A DNA stretch of 64,000 bases from FEN-1350 sp964643355 (GTDB lineage Bacteria > Planctomycetota > Phycisphaerae > Sedimentisphaerales > Anaerohalosphaeraceae). The notes beneath the pieces were generated by a model. The model saw only the letters and a list, made by a program, of their open reading frames with translations. It ran no database searches and was not told the DNA's origin. Below, one piece after another: positions 34,844-44,710 of this stretch. Position 1 is the stretch's first letter. Each line of letters opens with the position of its first letter. The position numbers and the translations under genes are program-made. Location of the stretch: the NCBI GenBank assembly GCA_964643355.1, contig CAZXPW010000024.1:1-64000 (forward strand). The letters are read 5' to 3'.

Positions 34844-35611
34844 GTGGGCGGATGGTTTTACAGACTGGGCAAAGCGCTGGGTCCCAAGGTTCGTCGCGGC
34901 CTTTGGATGACGCAGAGTGTCATCGGCAGCGAATCGGATCTGATCGCGGCGGAAAACGCCGCGGGCGCCGATCTTGCCGAAGAGGTGTGCCGTCAGATCC
35001 CTGCGGATCCGGAATCCCAGGCCAATCCGTTCGTCCAATCCATTGGAACAACGCTGGCATCATTTGTGGCCGACACGCGACGGCGCTTTGCCTTTGCAGT
35101 CCTGGCCTCCGAAGAACCCAACGCCTTCGCCCTGCCGGGCGGTTTTGTCTTCATTACCCGCGGAATACTCGAATTGTGCCGATGGGATCGCAACGAGGTC
35201 GCCATGATTTTGGCGCATGAAATGGCGCATGTCATCCGCAAGCATCCAATGGAACGGATCATGGAATCGTCGGCCCTGTCGGCGGCCACACGGGCAATGC
35301 CGATCCGCGGGGCCCTGGGCGGCTGGCTGCGGAGCGCGGGACTGGCGGTCGTAGAGAAGGCCTATTCGCAGGACCGTGAACTCGACGCCGACGCGCTGGG
35401 ACTCAAACTGGCCTGCGCGGCCGGATTTGACGGACGGGCGGGCGAACGACTGATGTTCCGTCTGGCCGCGATCCGACAGGGACACTCGATTCCGCTGGGC
35501 GAATATTTCGACACCCATCCGCCGTTCGAGCGGCGGATTTATGAACTTCGACACTTGCTGGACAAGCAACGCAAGAATTGCTCCGATGCGCCCAATACGA
35601 AAAGTTTCTAA
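34844..35611 (+). CDS. M48-family zinc metallopeptidase
   Basis: The 255-residue protein starts with GTG at 34844; an internal ATG (MTQSVIGSE) is the alternative. The zinc motif HEMAHVIRKHP lies near residues 125-135, and the third ligand glutamate is in RELDADALGLKLA near 180, as in M48B (HtpX/YggG/LoiP) peptidases. ALPGGFVFITRGIL is also typical. There is no clear signal peptide or long membrane helix, so location is uncertain. It follows the E2 gene by 54 bases but is functionally unrelated; a protein quality-control role is the family expectation. Confidence 0.88.
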   Translation: MGGWFYRLGKALGPKVRRGLWMTQSVIGSESDLIAAENAAGADLAEEVCRQIPADPESQANPFVQSIGTTLASFVADTRRRFAFAVLASEEPNAFALPGGFVFITRGILELCRWDRNEVAMILAHEMAHVIRKHPMERIMESSALSAATRAMPIRGALGGWLRSAGLAVVEKAYSQDRELDADALGLKLACAAGFDGRAGERLMFRLAAIRQGHSIPLGEYFDTHPPFERRIYELRHLLDKQRKNCSDAPNTKSF

Positions 35612-35623
35612 TCCGTTATATTT

Positions 35624-38404
35624 CTATTTTGCCTCCAGTATTTTTATATCCTCGCGCCGCTGCGGAGGATCCACCTTGAGATCCCGAATTTTCCCGTTTC
35701 GCACGGATCCCTGAACGACGGTCTTATACGGGGCGTGGAGTTTGAAATCCGCGTCCCAAAGTTTCGGCCAGGCGGGTAACAGATAGATCGCATTTCCATC
35801 GCATTGCATCAGCATCGATTGAGCCGTCTTCATCAGCACGCCGCCGTGATCCTGATCGGGAACCCAATCGTAGTTGGGCCCCCAGAAGGCCGGGAATCGG
35901 GAATAGGCGTCCTTGCTCCTGGCCCGCTGAGTCAGATAGTCTCGCGCCTCTTTGGCCATCCCCATATAAGCGTAGAAGATGTCGTCCTGACGCCAGCCGG
36001 AACTTCCTCGATCGGTCCGCTGATGGATTGCCTCGATCGCCCATTCGGGATTGGGTTGGTTGAACGCAAACAGCCGGAAGGGAAACACCGCATAGAGTTC
36101 CGGGTTCTCGATGTTGGCCTTGTGCGCGAATTTTTCGGCGGGGGCCAGAAGTGTTTTCCCTTCGACTTGGCGAGTCGGCATCGGAGGCATCTTGTCTCGC
36201 AAACGCTTCCAAAGCTGCCTCTGTTCGACGGTGCTCGCCGATTCCGGCAGGGCCAGCAGCCGATCGGTCACGGCGGTCAGGCCCGCGATATCGGGCATGG
36301 GATTGGTGCAATCCCACCAAGTCTCCAGGGCCTGCGCAGGGTGAATGATGATCTTGCCATTGGCATCGGTCTTGTAGTACTGATCGTAAAAAGCCAGGAT
36401 CGGATCGGCAAACGGAAACAGGGTTCCGGTAAGAAAAGGTTCATCCTGTGTGTACTCATAATAGTCGAGCATCATATAGATCAATTCGTATCCGCTGGTG
36501 AACTCCCACCTATGATAGCCCGACTCGTTGATTCCCGCGGGAAGATCGGCGGGCCGCTTGAAACCGTAGCAATCGTTGAAGGCGTGGCCCCAGAAATAAG
36601 CACACTCATTGAGAAACGCACCGCCGGTCTTGAGGTGATGCTGATTACGATATTTTCCCACGGCCAGATGATCGCCCGAATACATCGCAAACAGCGGTGC
36701 GAAATTCTCAAAGTCTCCGGTCGCATATAAGCTGATATACGGCAACCGGGTATTCTGCCACCAGTAGCCCGACCCCCATCGCCGCCAATCCGGATCGCCC
36801 TTCCAACCATTGGCAAAGGGCACGGTAAAAAGCGAGCCGTTGAATTTGATCGGCAGCGTTCCGCGTCCCGCACAGGCCGTGATCCAGCGCTGCAGGATAT
36901 AACCTCGCGTGATCGCTTGCGTGGCCTCTTCGTCTTTGCGTTCCGCGATGGCGATCGATTTTCCATTCAGATATAACACAATCGCTTTCCTGCTGACGGT
37001 AACTGCAACATGACTCCACTTTCCTTCTTGGAGGTGACAATTCATCGTCATCTTGGCATAACTGGTAATCACTCGCAAACTATTCCCCGGATAGGTATCC
37101 AACAGAAACCCGTCATCTGATCCCGGAGTAATTTTGTCGATGATCCGCCCGCCGCCAGGAGATTGCTGTTCGGGCAGGATCCATGCCTCCAGTGTCAGAT
37201 ACCCGGCAGGATGAAAATCGGCGGTACCATCGAAGATTGCCGGAGGATTGACGCGCGAAACCATCGGTTTGAAATCATCGCCCAGTGGCTTGTTCCGCGG
37301 GACATTCATCATCGTAACGATTTCATCGGCACTGGCCGCCCGATCGAACACACTGGCCCGGCCGATCGAACCGCGAAACTTGTTTTGTCCATCCTGATCG
37401 ACGCCGATTCGGATTGGATGCTTGTTTGGTTCGAAATGATTCACTCCCTCGTCTTTGCCCGAGATGAACATCCAGCTTCGATTCCAGAAATCCGACCACC
37501 ATTTGACATGCCGCTGATACATCTCACTGCATGCGATGTTCATGCGATCTTCAATCTGACGATTCACCTCCGTCAGCCATCTGTCCGGCGTGGATGGCTG
37601 CAGGGTCAGCACATGGACATCGAAATGGTGCGCCTCGGCCAAAGGACTTTGCAGCGAAATATCGCTGATGCGTTTGGCTTTGTCGCTGACGATCATGCCG
37701 CCGAACACGCGATGCGACAGAGGATCCTTTCCGTCAAATCCCTCCAGCCCTTGATGTTTGGCTGTTAAAGAATACCATTCGCTGTCACCGGTATCGTGAT
37801 ACCATCCGATCCGTGTTTGATTACCGAGGGTCTTGTCATCGATCAGGACATCTGGACCACAAAAGGCCGGTTGTGGAAACTGAAAACCCGGATCGCCGAA
37901 GTAACCCGGCTCCGAGTAGTCGATCCGCTTTCGTTCGGTCCTCCACCGCTCGATTGTCGCCGTGGCTGTTGTATCATCCTTACCATTCACATCGACATGA
38001 ATAACCGGCCGGTTAGCATCCACCCACAAGGTAACGCGGACCTGCCCGTTGCCTTCTCCCAGGGAAAAAAGAATCGATCCGGTTTTCAGATCCAGCGTTT
38101 GGCGAAACGGCTGTCCGGCCTTGACTGGGTTGGGATCGAGCGCAATCCGGACCTTGCCGACCTTGACCAGTCGCCCGGCCTCATCCCAGGCCTTGGTGCT
38201 GGCGATGAAAAACTGCAAATCGCCGTTTTCCTCCCACCAGACATTCAGGCCAATCCGGCCGTTGCCGATTGGCATCGTGCCGCCGACATCCTTGCTGGGA
38301 GTATCCCAGACGACATTGTACGAGTCGAGTTGTTCCCACATCGACTGCGCCGACAAAAATCCCACTGTCGCCAATATCATGACCCCGATCCAGTATCCGC
38401 GCAT
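35624..38404 (-). CDS. Secreted DUF5703 hydrolase-like protein with LamG-type insertion
   Basis: From ATG 38404 (ribosome site AAAGGGGAG) the product has 926 residues and a signal peptide ending SAQS. The N-terminal domain matches DUF5703: YNVVWDTPSKDVGGTMPIGNGRIGLNVWWEENGDL. A concanavalin-like lectin/LamG segment (about 315-480) with EAWILPE and GKWSHVAVTVSRKAIVLYLNGK interrupts the protein. It is followed by an (alpha/alpha)6-type barrel (about 490-860) with RWGSGYWWQNTRLPYISLYATGDFE, GWRQDDIFYAYMGM and NAIYLLPAWP, resembling GH95/GH65 barrels. Glycan hydrolysis in the periplasm or outside the cell is likely; the substrate is unknown. The C-terminal HAPYKTVVQGSVRNGKI is the usual beta-rich end of such proteins. 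Confidence 0.8.
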   Translation of the reverse strand: MRGYWIGVMILATVGFLSAQSMWEQLDSYNVVWDTPSKDVGGTMPIGNGRIGLNVWWEENGDLQFFIASTKAWDEAGRLVKVGKVRIALDPNPVKAGQPFRQTLDLKTGSILFSLGEGNGQVRVTLWVDANRPVIHVDVNGKDDTTATATIERWRTERKRIDYSEPGYFGDPGFQFPQPAFCGPDVLIDDKTLGNQTRIGWYHDTGDSEWYSLTAKHQGLEGFDGKDPLSHRVFGGMIVSDKAKRISDISLQSPLAEAHHFDVHVLTLQPSTPDRWLTEVNRQIEDRMNIACSEMYQRHVKWWSDFWNRSWMFISGKDEGVNHFEPNKHPIRIGVDQDGQNKFRGSIGRASVFDRAASADEIVTMMNVPRNKPLGDDFKPMVSRVNPPAIFDGTADFHPAGYLTLEAWILPEQQSPGGGRIIDKITPGSDDGFLLDTYPGNSLRVITSYAKMTMNCHLQEGKWSHVAVTVSRKAIVLYLNGKSIAIAERKDEEATQAITRGYILQRWITACAGRGTLPIKFNGSLFTVPFANGWKGDPDWRRWGSGYWWQNTRLPYISLYATGDFENFAPLFAMYSGDHLAVGKYRNQHHLKTGGAFLNECAYFWGHAFNDCYGFKRPADLPAGINESGYHRWEFTSGYELIYMMLDYYEYTQDEPFLTGTLFPFADPILAFYDQYYKTDANGKIIIHPAQALETWWDCTNPMPDIAGLTAVTDRLLALPESASTVEQRQLWKRLRDKMPPMPTRQVEGKTLLAPAEKFAHKANIENPELYAVFPFRLFAFNQPNPEWAIEAIHQRTDRGSSGWRQDDIFYAYMGMAKEARDYLTQRARSKDAYSRFPAFWGPNYDWVPDQDHGGVLMKTAQSMLMQCDGNAIYLLPAWPKLWDADFKLHAPYKTVVQGSVRNGKIRDLKVDPPQRREDIKILEAK

Positions 38405-38491
38405 CATCTCCCCTTTCATCAAAGGACCATTTGATTGAGAACAACACCGAGGGCCCATGATACCCTCTGCGTCGAATGGGGACAAGACCTG

Positions 38492-39760
38492 CTATTCGTG
38501 CCGCAGGGCGATGATCGGATCGACCTGCGCGGCGCGTGCGGCCGGATACAGGCCAAAGACGATCCCAACCGTAATGCTGATGCCGACGCTGAGCAAAACG
38601 CTTTGGAGGGTCACAACCGTCGGCATGCCGGCAAACAGCGTGATGAGCCAGGGAATCAACAGCCCCAGGCCGATCCCGATCATGCCGCCGGTCGTGGAGA
38701 GCACGACCGTCTCGATGAGGAACTGGCGGATAATTTGCTGGCGTTTGGCGCCGATGGCGCGGCGAATCCCGATCTCGCGGGTGCGTTCGGTCACCGAGGC
38801 CAGCATAATATTCATGATGCCGATGCCGCCGACCAGCAAACTGATCGCGGCGATGGAACCGAGCACAATATTAAAAGTTCGTTTGGTGGCTTGCGCCTGA
38901 CGAAGTAACGCCAGCGGAACGCTGATTTTGTAGTCTTCCTTTTTGTGAAACTGCTTGAGCATCGACTCGATCCCCTTGGCGGTCGCCTCGACATTCTCGT
39001 CCGAATCAACTTCGACGATCATTTGATGCAGTTCGACCATCTCCCGAATCTGATTGCTGCCGCTCATTTTGACATTGATGTTGCCGTATCGTTCCCTGGC
39101 CGTTTCGATGGGGATATAGGCATCAACCTCTTCATCTGGCATTTGAATCGCGCCGGCGGCGGAGCCCATGCTCTTGACAATGCCCACAATCTCGTACGCG
39201 TCGCCGCCGATCCGCAGCTTCTGGCCGATGGTATTTTCGGTCGCCAACAATTTTCTGGCGCCGAATTCGGTCAGGACCACCACGCCCGATTTCCGTTCTC
39301 CATCGTCCGGCAAGAGAACCCGTCCGGCAATCAGGTCGCGACTGAGAAGATTAAACCACGCGGGAATCGTGCCCACCACGCGCAGTTCCAGGGCGCGCGC
39401 TCCCAGACGGCCGTCCTTGCGGATCAGCTTTACGGGAACCACCTGTTTGACCGTCTTGAAGGACTCTTCAATCCGCTTCTGATCGGCGTACAACAGGCCA
39501 TATACGCTCATCCGCATCGGGGTTCGGCTGGCATTGACATCCTGAACCGGCTCGATGGATCGAATGATGATATTGGTGCTTCCTACTTTCCGGATCTGTT
39601 CGAGAGCTTCCTTGCTGGCCCCCTCGCCGACGGATAACATCGCCACCACCGACCCGACGCCGAAGACAACGCCGAGCATGGTCAGCATCGAGCGGAGTTT
39701 GTGCAACAGGAGATTTTCCACCCCCTGTCGAATTTCACGAAATAGTTGGATTCTCCGCAT
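38492..39760 (-). CDS. MacB-type ABC transporter permease (FtsX family)
   Basis: The 422-residue protein has one N-terminal helix (SMLTMLGVVFGVGSVVAML), a large periplasmic MacB core (about 50-290), and three C-terminal helices beginning GSIAAISLLVGGIGIMNIMLASVTERTREIGIRRAIGA, the FtsX signature. It is the permease of a tripartite exporter whose ATPase starts 3 bases upstream. The periplasmic adaptor and TolC-like protein precede those. Substrates of such systems include peptides, siderophores and lipids; none can be assigned. Confidence 0.92.
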   Translation of the reverse strand: MRRIQLFREIRQGVENLLLHKLRSMLTMLGVVFGVGSVVAMLSVGEGASKEALEQIRKVGSTNIIIRSIEPVQDVNASRTPMRMSVYGLLYADQKRIEESFKTVKQVVPVKLIRKDGRLGARALELRVVGTIPAWFNLLSRDLIAGRVLLPDDGERKSGVVVLTEFGARKLLATENTIGQKLRIGGDAYEIVGIVKSMGSAAGAIQMPDEEVDAYIPIETARERYGNINVKMSGSNQIREMVELHQMIVEVDSDENVEATAKGIESMLKQFHKKEDYKISVPLALLRQAQATKRTFNIVLGSIAAISLLVGGIGIMNIMLASVTERTREIGIRRAIGAKRQQIIRQFLIETVVLSTTGGMIGIGLGLLIPWLITLFAGMPTVVTLQSVLLSVGISITVGIVFGLYPAARAAQVDPIIALRHE

Positions 39761-39763
39761 CGG

Positions 39764-40462
39764 TTATCCCTCGATCGATTCCACGCGACCGTCCCGCATG
39801 TGCAGCCGTTTTTTCGCCCGTTTGGCGATATCGGCTTCATGGGTCACCATGATGATGGTCTTGCCCGCCTGGTTGAGTTCGCATAACAAATCCAGAATCT
39901 GATCTCCGGTATGGGTATCCAGATTGCCCGTCGGTTCATCGGCCAGCAGGATCGCCGGATCGTTGGCCAGCGCCCGGGCAATGGCCACGCGCTGCATCTG
40001 ACCGCCGGATAGTTCGGTGGGTTTGTGGTCCAGCCGTTCGCCCAAGCCCACCTTCTTCGCCAACTCCACGGCGCGCTGGGCGCTTTGATGGGGTTCCCAG
40101 CCAAGGTAGTACAAGGGAAGTTCAATGTTGCGCTGCACGGACAACTGGGGAATGAGGTTGAAACTCTGAAAGATAAACCCCAGATGACGAAGTCGAATCT
40201 CGCTCAGATCGTTGTCATCAAACTGGCTGATCTCTTTGCCCTCGATAAAATATTTGCCCTTTGAGACCCGGTCCAAACAGCCGAGGATATTCAGCATCGT
40301 GCTCTTGCCCGATCCGCTGGGCCCCATGATGGCCCAGAAATCGCCTTTGCGAAAATCCATATTGACTCCCGCCAAGGCATGAACCTCCTGATGGCCCATC
40401 GCATAGATTTTCCAGACATCTTCCAGGCGAATGACCGAATTATTCCCGCCGGTTTGGCTCAT
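39764..40462 (-). CDS. MacB/LolD-type ABC transporter ATPase
   Basis: The 232-residue ATPase shows Walker A GPSGSGKST (near 47), Q-loop FIFQSFNLIPQLS, signature LSGGQMQRVAIARAL, Walker B ILLADEPTGNLD and the switch histidine in VTHEAD. It starts inside the stop of the adaptor gene (ATGA, 40459-40462), and the permease follows. It drives the MacAB-TolC-like exporter by ATP hydrolysis in the cytoplasm. Confidence 0.95.
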   Translation of the reverse strand: MSQTGGNNSVIRLEDVWKIYAMGHQEVHALAGVNMDFRKGDFWAIMGPSGSGKSTMLNILGCLDRVSKGKYFIEGKEISQFDDNDLSEIRLRHLGFIFQSFNLIPQLSVQRNIELPLYYLGWEPHQSAQRAVELAKKVGLGERLDHKPTELSGGQMQRVAIARALANDPAILLADEPTGNLDTHTGDQILDLLCELNQAGKTIIMVTHEADIAKRAKKRLHMRDGRVESIEG

Positions 40463-42432
40463 TGCGAACCGCCCTCGGGACGATTCTGAGGAATCGAACC
40501 GGTACCGCCGGGCTGCTGCTGGCCCTCCGGCGGTATTCGGTTCCCGCCGCGTCCGCCGGGAAACCCTTCCGATCCAGCGCCTTCCGGTCGTTGGAAGCCC
40601 TGACGACTTCCGCCCATTGTACCCGGACGGCGCTGTCCCGATCGCTGCATGCCCTGCCCATTTGCCGCCGAATCGTCCTGGCCGGGAAAACCACCCACCC
40701 CCCCCGGCCGCTGCATTCCCTCTCGAGGGAATTGGCCGCCGGAACCTTCCGTCGTCCTGCCGGGAAAGTTTCCGGGCATCCCCTGCGAATCGCCCTGGAA
40801 TCCGCGACGACCGCTCGGCATTCCGCCTTCACCGCCTTGCCCGCGTCCCTCGATACCCGTCTCCGAACCGGGGGGGATCATCTGCCGGTCTTCCTGGCCG
40901 GGTCCGGTTTGTCGATTATCCAGAACCGGAGTCTCGCCGTTGGTCTTTCGCCGTCCTTGTTCGGCCTCGGCCGCGGCCAGAGGCGGAGCCAGTAATACTT
41001 TTTCGCCGACTTCCAATCCGCTCTTGATGTGAACCATCCGGTTGTTATCCAACCCGATTGTGACGGGCTTGGGTTTGGGTTGTCCCCCGTCCATCACATA
41101 GACCGTCGGTTGATTGCCGATTCGAACCACCGATTGCACCGGGACATAAAGGACATCATCATATTCTTCCAGAACGATGCTGGCCCGGCAACTCATTCCC
41201 GTGCGGAGCTCGCTGCCGTCGCCGTCAATGTGGACTTCGGTCGTATAGACCTTCAAATCCGGATTCATCCACATCATCTGGGCGTCCGGAAGCAGTCCGA
41301 TCTTTTTGACCTTCCCGGTAAAAATGCGTCCGGGCAGCGCGTCCACGGTAACGGTCGCGGGCATGTCCATGCGAACCTTGTCCAGAACCGATTCATGTAA
41401 TTTCAGTTCTGCTTTTACTTTATTGCTGGTGGGCAGATAGATCAATTCTTCTCGTTCGAAAACGGTTCGGCCTTCGCGCATGGGCTCTTCACTGCCCCGC
41501 ATACCGCCGGTACGAGCGCTGGTGGCATAAACCACAATCCCGTCGGAGGGCGCCAGGATTTTCGCTTCGGCCACATTGTTGTCGATTTTGGTGAGCAGTC
41601 GTTTCTGCTGTTCAAGTTTGCTTTCGGCGGCCGCCAATTCGGCCTTCAGTTGCGCCAGAGTCGCCGAGGTTTTTCGTTTGGTTCGTTCCAGGGCCAGTTC
41701 GGCCTGCTTGACATCGCTTTCGTACTTGGCCAGTTGGCGCAAATAGGTGTAATCCTGCAATAGCTTCAATTGGTTCTGCGCTAAAGTCAGGTCCAATTCC
41801 GACCGTCTCCAGGACAACTCATCGGCCTTCAATTCCATATCGGAAAGGTATTTATCCTTGGCCAGCTTCTGGGACCATTTGTATTTCTGTTCGGCCTGCT
41901 GCACGGCCTCCTGCGCGACGGCAATCTTGGATTTGGCGTTGTTGACCTCATTGGGGTAATCGCCCTCGGTATATTTTTTCAGATCTTGCTTGGCAAAATT
42001 CAGGGTCAACTCCGCCAGTTCCAGATCGGACTGGGCCTGGCTTTCCCCGATGGCCAGCGCCTCTCGGGCATTGATAAAGGCCGCCTCGGCGGTCTGGACG
42101 GCGATCCTCTGGGTGACCTGTTGATCAACCAGCGAACTGGCGTCCAGCTCGATCAGCAGATCCCCCTGCTTGACATGCGTTCCTTCCGGAACCAGGGTCA
42201 GAATCGTCGTCTTGCCTTCGACCTTGCACTTGATGACTTCCTGATCGAGGGCCTTGATCGTTCCGGTTTCGTCGATGCCGATGACCAGTTGACCTTTTTG
42301 AACGGTGAACAGAGCGGCGTCATCGATGACGGTTTTATCGCCGCTGATCGTGATTCCGGCAATGACGGCGCCGGCCACTCCGATGAGAACCAAGGCCCCG
42401 ATGATCCAGCGAACTTTGTTATTGTTTTTCAT
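40459..42432 (-). CDS. Periplasmic adaptor (HlyD/MacA type) with low-complexity Gly/Arg/Gln tail
   Basis: From ATG 42432 (GGAGGCGACAA before it, inside the tolC end) the product has 657 residues. One N-terminal membrane helix (about 8-30) is followed by a lipoyl-like half (VPEGTHVKQGDLLIELDASSL), a long alpha-hairpin coiled coil (about 100-280), the second lipoyl half (ILAPSDGIVVYATSARTGG), and beta-barrel domains with PVQSVVRIGNQPTVYVMDGG. After about residue 500 comes a tail of about 150 residues made of short GMPGNFPG, RRGFQ and PGGTGS-like pieces rich in G, R, P and Q, with almost no other residues. The tail is absent from standard adaptors. Confidence 0.9.
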   Translation of the reverse strand: MKNNNKVRWIIGALVLIGVAGAVIAGITISGDKTVIDDAALFTVQKGQLVIGIDETGTIKALDQEVIKCKVEGKTTILTLVPEGTHVKQGDLLIELDASSLVDQQVTQRIAVQTAEAAFINAREALAIGESQAQSDLELAELTLNFAKQDLKKYTEGDYPNEVNNAKSKIAVAQEAVQQAEQKYKWSQKLAKDKYLSDMELKADELSWRRSELDLTLAQNQLKLLQDYTYLRQLAKYESDVKQAELALERTKRKTSATLAQLKAELAAAESKLEQQKRLLTKIDNNVAEAKILAPSDGIVVYATSARTGGMRGSEEPMREGRTVFEREELIYLPTSNKVKAELKLHESVLDKVRMDMPATVTVDALPGRIFTGKVKKIGLLPDAQMMWMNPDLKVYTTEVHIDGDGSELRTGMSCRASIVLEEYDDVLYVPVQSVVRIGNQPTVYVMDGGQPKPKPVTIGLDNNRMVHIKSGLEVGEKVLLAPPLAAAEAEQGRRKTNGETPVLDNRQTGPGQEDRQMIPPGSETGIEGRGQGGEGGMPSGRRGFQGDSQGMPGNFPGRTTEGSGGQFPREGMQRPGGVGGFPGQDDSAANGQGMQRSGQRRPGTMGGSRQGFQRPEGAGSEGFPGGRGGNRIPPEGQQQPGGTGSIPQNRPEGGSQ

Positions 42433-44296
42433 TTGTCGCCTCCGGGTTGTATTCGGTCCACAACCCCTTTTCATTGACCTGCAGCAGATCCATATCCTGC
42501 TGCAATCTCAGTTCATTGATTCGATAACTGATGACGGCAGTCGTTAAACTGTTTTGCGCCGACACCAGAGCGTCCTGGGCTTCCAGAATATCCCGGATTT
42601 GGGCACGACCCGCTTCCAGCGAAATGTTGGCGCTATCAACCCGATTCTGGGCGACTTCCAGGGCCTTGGCCTGAATCTGAAGACTTTCACGGGAGGAAAG
42701 CAGCGTTCGCAATCGACCTCGGACGGCAACCTTAATCTCGTCTTCCCGAATCGCGACGGCCCGTGTCGCCCCTTCCAATTCGATCAACGCATTTCGATAA
42801 TCATTCCGTTCGGCGGTCCTCTCAATCGGCAGATCGAGACTCAACAAGCCGTACGAGGTCACCTTGTCAAATCGGAGTTTGGAGTCTTCGGAACTCGGCG
42901 AGGTCGACGCGCCCGAGGATACCGTTCCGAGCAAGTCCAGACCGGCCCGCAACCGATCGGCTCGAAAAACCACCTTCCGTTGGGCGTCATACACCTTTCC
43001 CTGCAACTGTTTCAAGTCAAGACGGTGGTCCAGCGCCAATTGAACGGCCTTTTCGGTGTCGATTTCATATCTCCCAGCACCTTCCATGCTGGGTTCGACA
43101 AGCTCGATGGGGGCGTCGGCGGCGACGACGGCCTGATTGGGATCCACCACCGCCGTCTCAGAACCCACGGCCTGGATCAAGGTCCCCTTGGCGGCGTTTA
43201 CCAGCCGTGACAACTCGTCCCGATCCAACTCAATCCGGGCATCGGCGGGAAGGCCCAGCCGCACCTTAAACGAATCCAGCGCGGATTCATAGGATTGCTT
43301 GGCAAGAACCCACTGATTTCGTGCGCTCAATTCGCTCTGAATGGCCTGCCCCACCTGGATAATATCGATCTGGCCGGCATCGGCCAGGCGACGGGCACGG
43401 CGGACATTCAACGCCTGCCGGCGGTAATTGCCCGCGGCGTTGTCGATCCGATCCAGCCCCTGTAAGACGGACAGGTACGCATCGGCGACATCGACGGCAA
43501 AGCTGACTTTGTTACGCTCAAAAGTCCATATTGAATAGATCACATTCCGTTCGGCGTCGATGAGATTCTGGTTTAAGGGATTGTACTGACCAGAACCCCG
43601 CAACAACGGAATGGAAATCGACGCATCAGCCAGAATGCCATGCGAAGAATCACGATTTCCGGTCAGAAGATTGGCCAGATTTACCGCCAAACTGGATCCG
43701 AGGGCTATGCCGTTTTGCAGGGTACGATCCCACGAGGTCGTTTCCGTAAAATTCGTCTGGCTGACAGCCCGATTCCCCGTGGTGTTCGATCGAATATTCT
43801 GCTCGACGGTCTGTCGAAAAATGTCGCGGAAGTTGTTTCGATTCAAATCGAGCGAAAGGGCCGCTCGAAAAACATCCTCTTTATATCCCTGGTAAGTAAA
43901 GCTGTTTCTCGCCGCGATCTGAAGGGCATCCAATAAGGTCAGCTTGATCGGCTCATCCCCTTGCAGTTCGACAATCGGGTCCAGTTCCTTGACCGGTCGG
44001 GGATAATTGGGATCAGGCCAAAGGGGAATCGGTTCCAGCCGGTCAGTCCCGAAGGACCAGGGACCGGTGGTCATCAGGTTCTGCCCCTCCAACAATCGGC
44101 GGCGAAGAATATCGCTGGGCCTTTCGATGGTAAACGGCTCATTTCGTCCCAGAGCGTCGATTTGTTTTTGTGTAATAATATCATAGGCAACTTTGTCGGC
44201 ATCCTTCTGGTACTCAGACGGTGTTTTGCATCCCGCCAGGATCCCAATTAATATAATTGTTAAACAATGAACAATAAGACAGTTACGACAAATCAT
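42419..44296 (-). CDS. TolC-family outer-membrane efflux lipoprotein
   Basis: From ATG 44296 the product has 625 residues. A lipoprotein signal ends in the lipobox ILAGC (near residue 23), so the channel is lipid-anchored. Outer-membrane efflux protein repeats are visible as two halves of long amphipathic helices (about 180-400 and 430-600), with NAAGNYRRQALNVRRARRLADAGQIDIIQ and the mirrored ALEVAQNRVDSANISLEAGRAQIRDILEAQDALVSAQNSL. It would form the outer channel of the exporter whose adaptor, ATPase and permease follow with overlaps of 14 and 4 bases and a 3-base gap. Confidence 0.92.
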   Translation of the reverse strand: MICRNCLIVHCLTIILIGILAGCKTPSEYQKDADKVAYDIITQKQIDALGRNEPFTIERPSDILRRRLLEGQNLMTTGPWSFGTDRLEPIPLWPDPNYPRPVKELDPIVELQGDEPIKLTLLDALQIAARNSFTYQGYKEDVFRAALSLDLNRNNFRDIFRQTVEQNIRSNTTGNRAVSQTNFTETTSWDRTLQNGIALGSSLAVNLANLLTGNRDSSHGILADASISIPLLRGSGQYNPLNQNLIDAERNVIYSIWTFERNKVSFAVDVADAYLSVLQGLDRIDNAAGNYRRQALNVRRARRLADAGQIDIIQVGQAIQSELSARNQWVLAKQSYESALDSFKVRLGLPADARIELDRDELSRLVNAAKGTLIQAVGSETAVVDPNQAVVAADAPIELVEPSMEGAGRYEIDTEKAVQLALDHRLDLKQLQGKVYDAQRKVVFRADRLRAGLDLLGTVSSGASTSPSSEDSKLRFDKVTSYGLLSLDLPIERTAERNDYRNALIELEGATRAVAIREDEIKVAVRGRLRTLLSSRESLQIQAKALEVAQNRVDSANISLEAGRAQIRDILEAQDALVSAQNSLTTAVISYRINELRLQQDMDLLQVNEKGLWTEYNPEATNEKQ

Positions 44297-44710
44297 AACC
44301 GGAGATCCCCCTGAATGGGAGTTGTGAAAACCCAACGACTCGCATATAACTTATTATCATAAAACAAGTTATGAAAATCCATTGCATTGATCGAACTCGA
44401 AGACATCCATCCCACATGCCCAATTCAGACGATTGCAGCGAGCAAGTTACCGCATCTATTCCGGAAAATCAACTACAAACCCTCCCTCAATCTTTATTGG
44501 TGGATAAAGCCGCATACGGTAACTGAAAACCTCAATTTTAAAGTTCAAAGTCAAGGGATTTGAAAAAAATAGAGGATTTTATACCCCCGGCCTGAAATAG
44601 AAGGGATTCAGCGTTGACCACACCATTGGAAACCGAAGATGCGCAGCCATGAAAAAGTGGAAATTGAAAAATGTAACTATTGGAATTTTAATGGTTTAAG
44701 GAGAATTACA
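44297..44710. other. Divergent intergenic region between tolC and the coiled-coil gene
   Basis: About 410 AT-rich bases without a credible gene. ATAACTT (44346-44352) and AAGTTAT (44366-44372) form an inverted repeat about 50 bases upstream of the tolC start and may be an operator. A TTGACC at about 44614 could be a -35 for the plus operon, but no good -10 follows. The ribosome site of the plus gene is AAGGAGAATTACA. Nothing else is recognisable. Confidence 0.4.
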
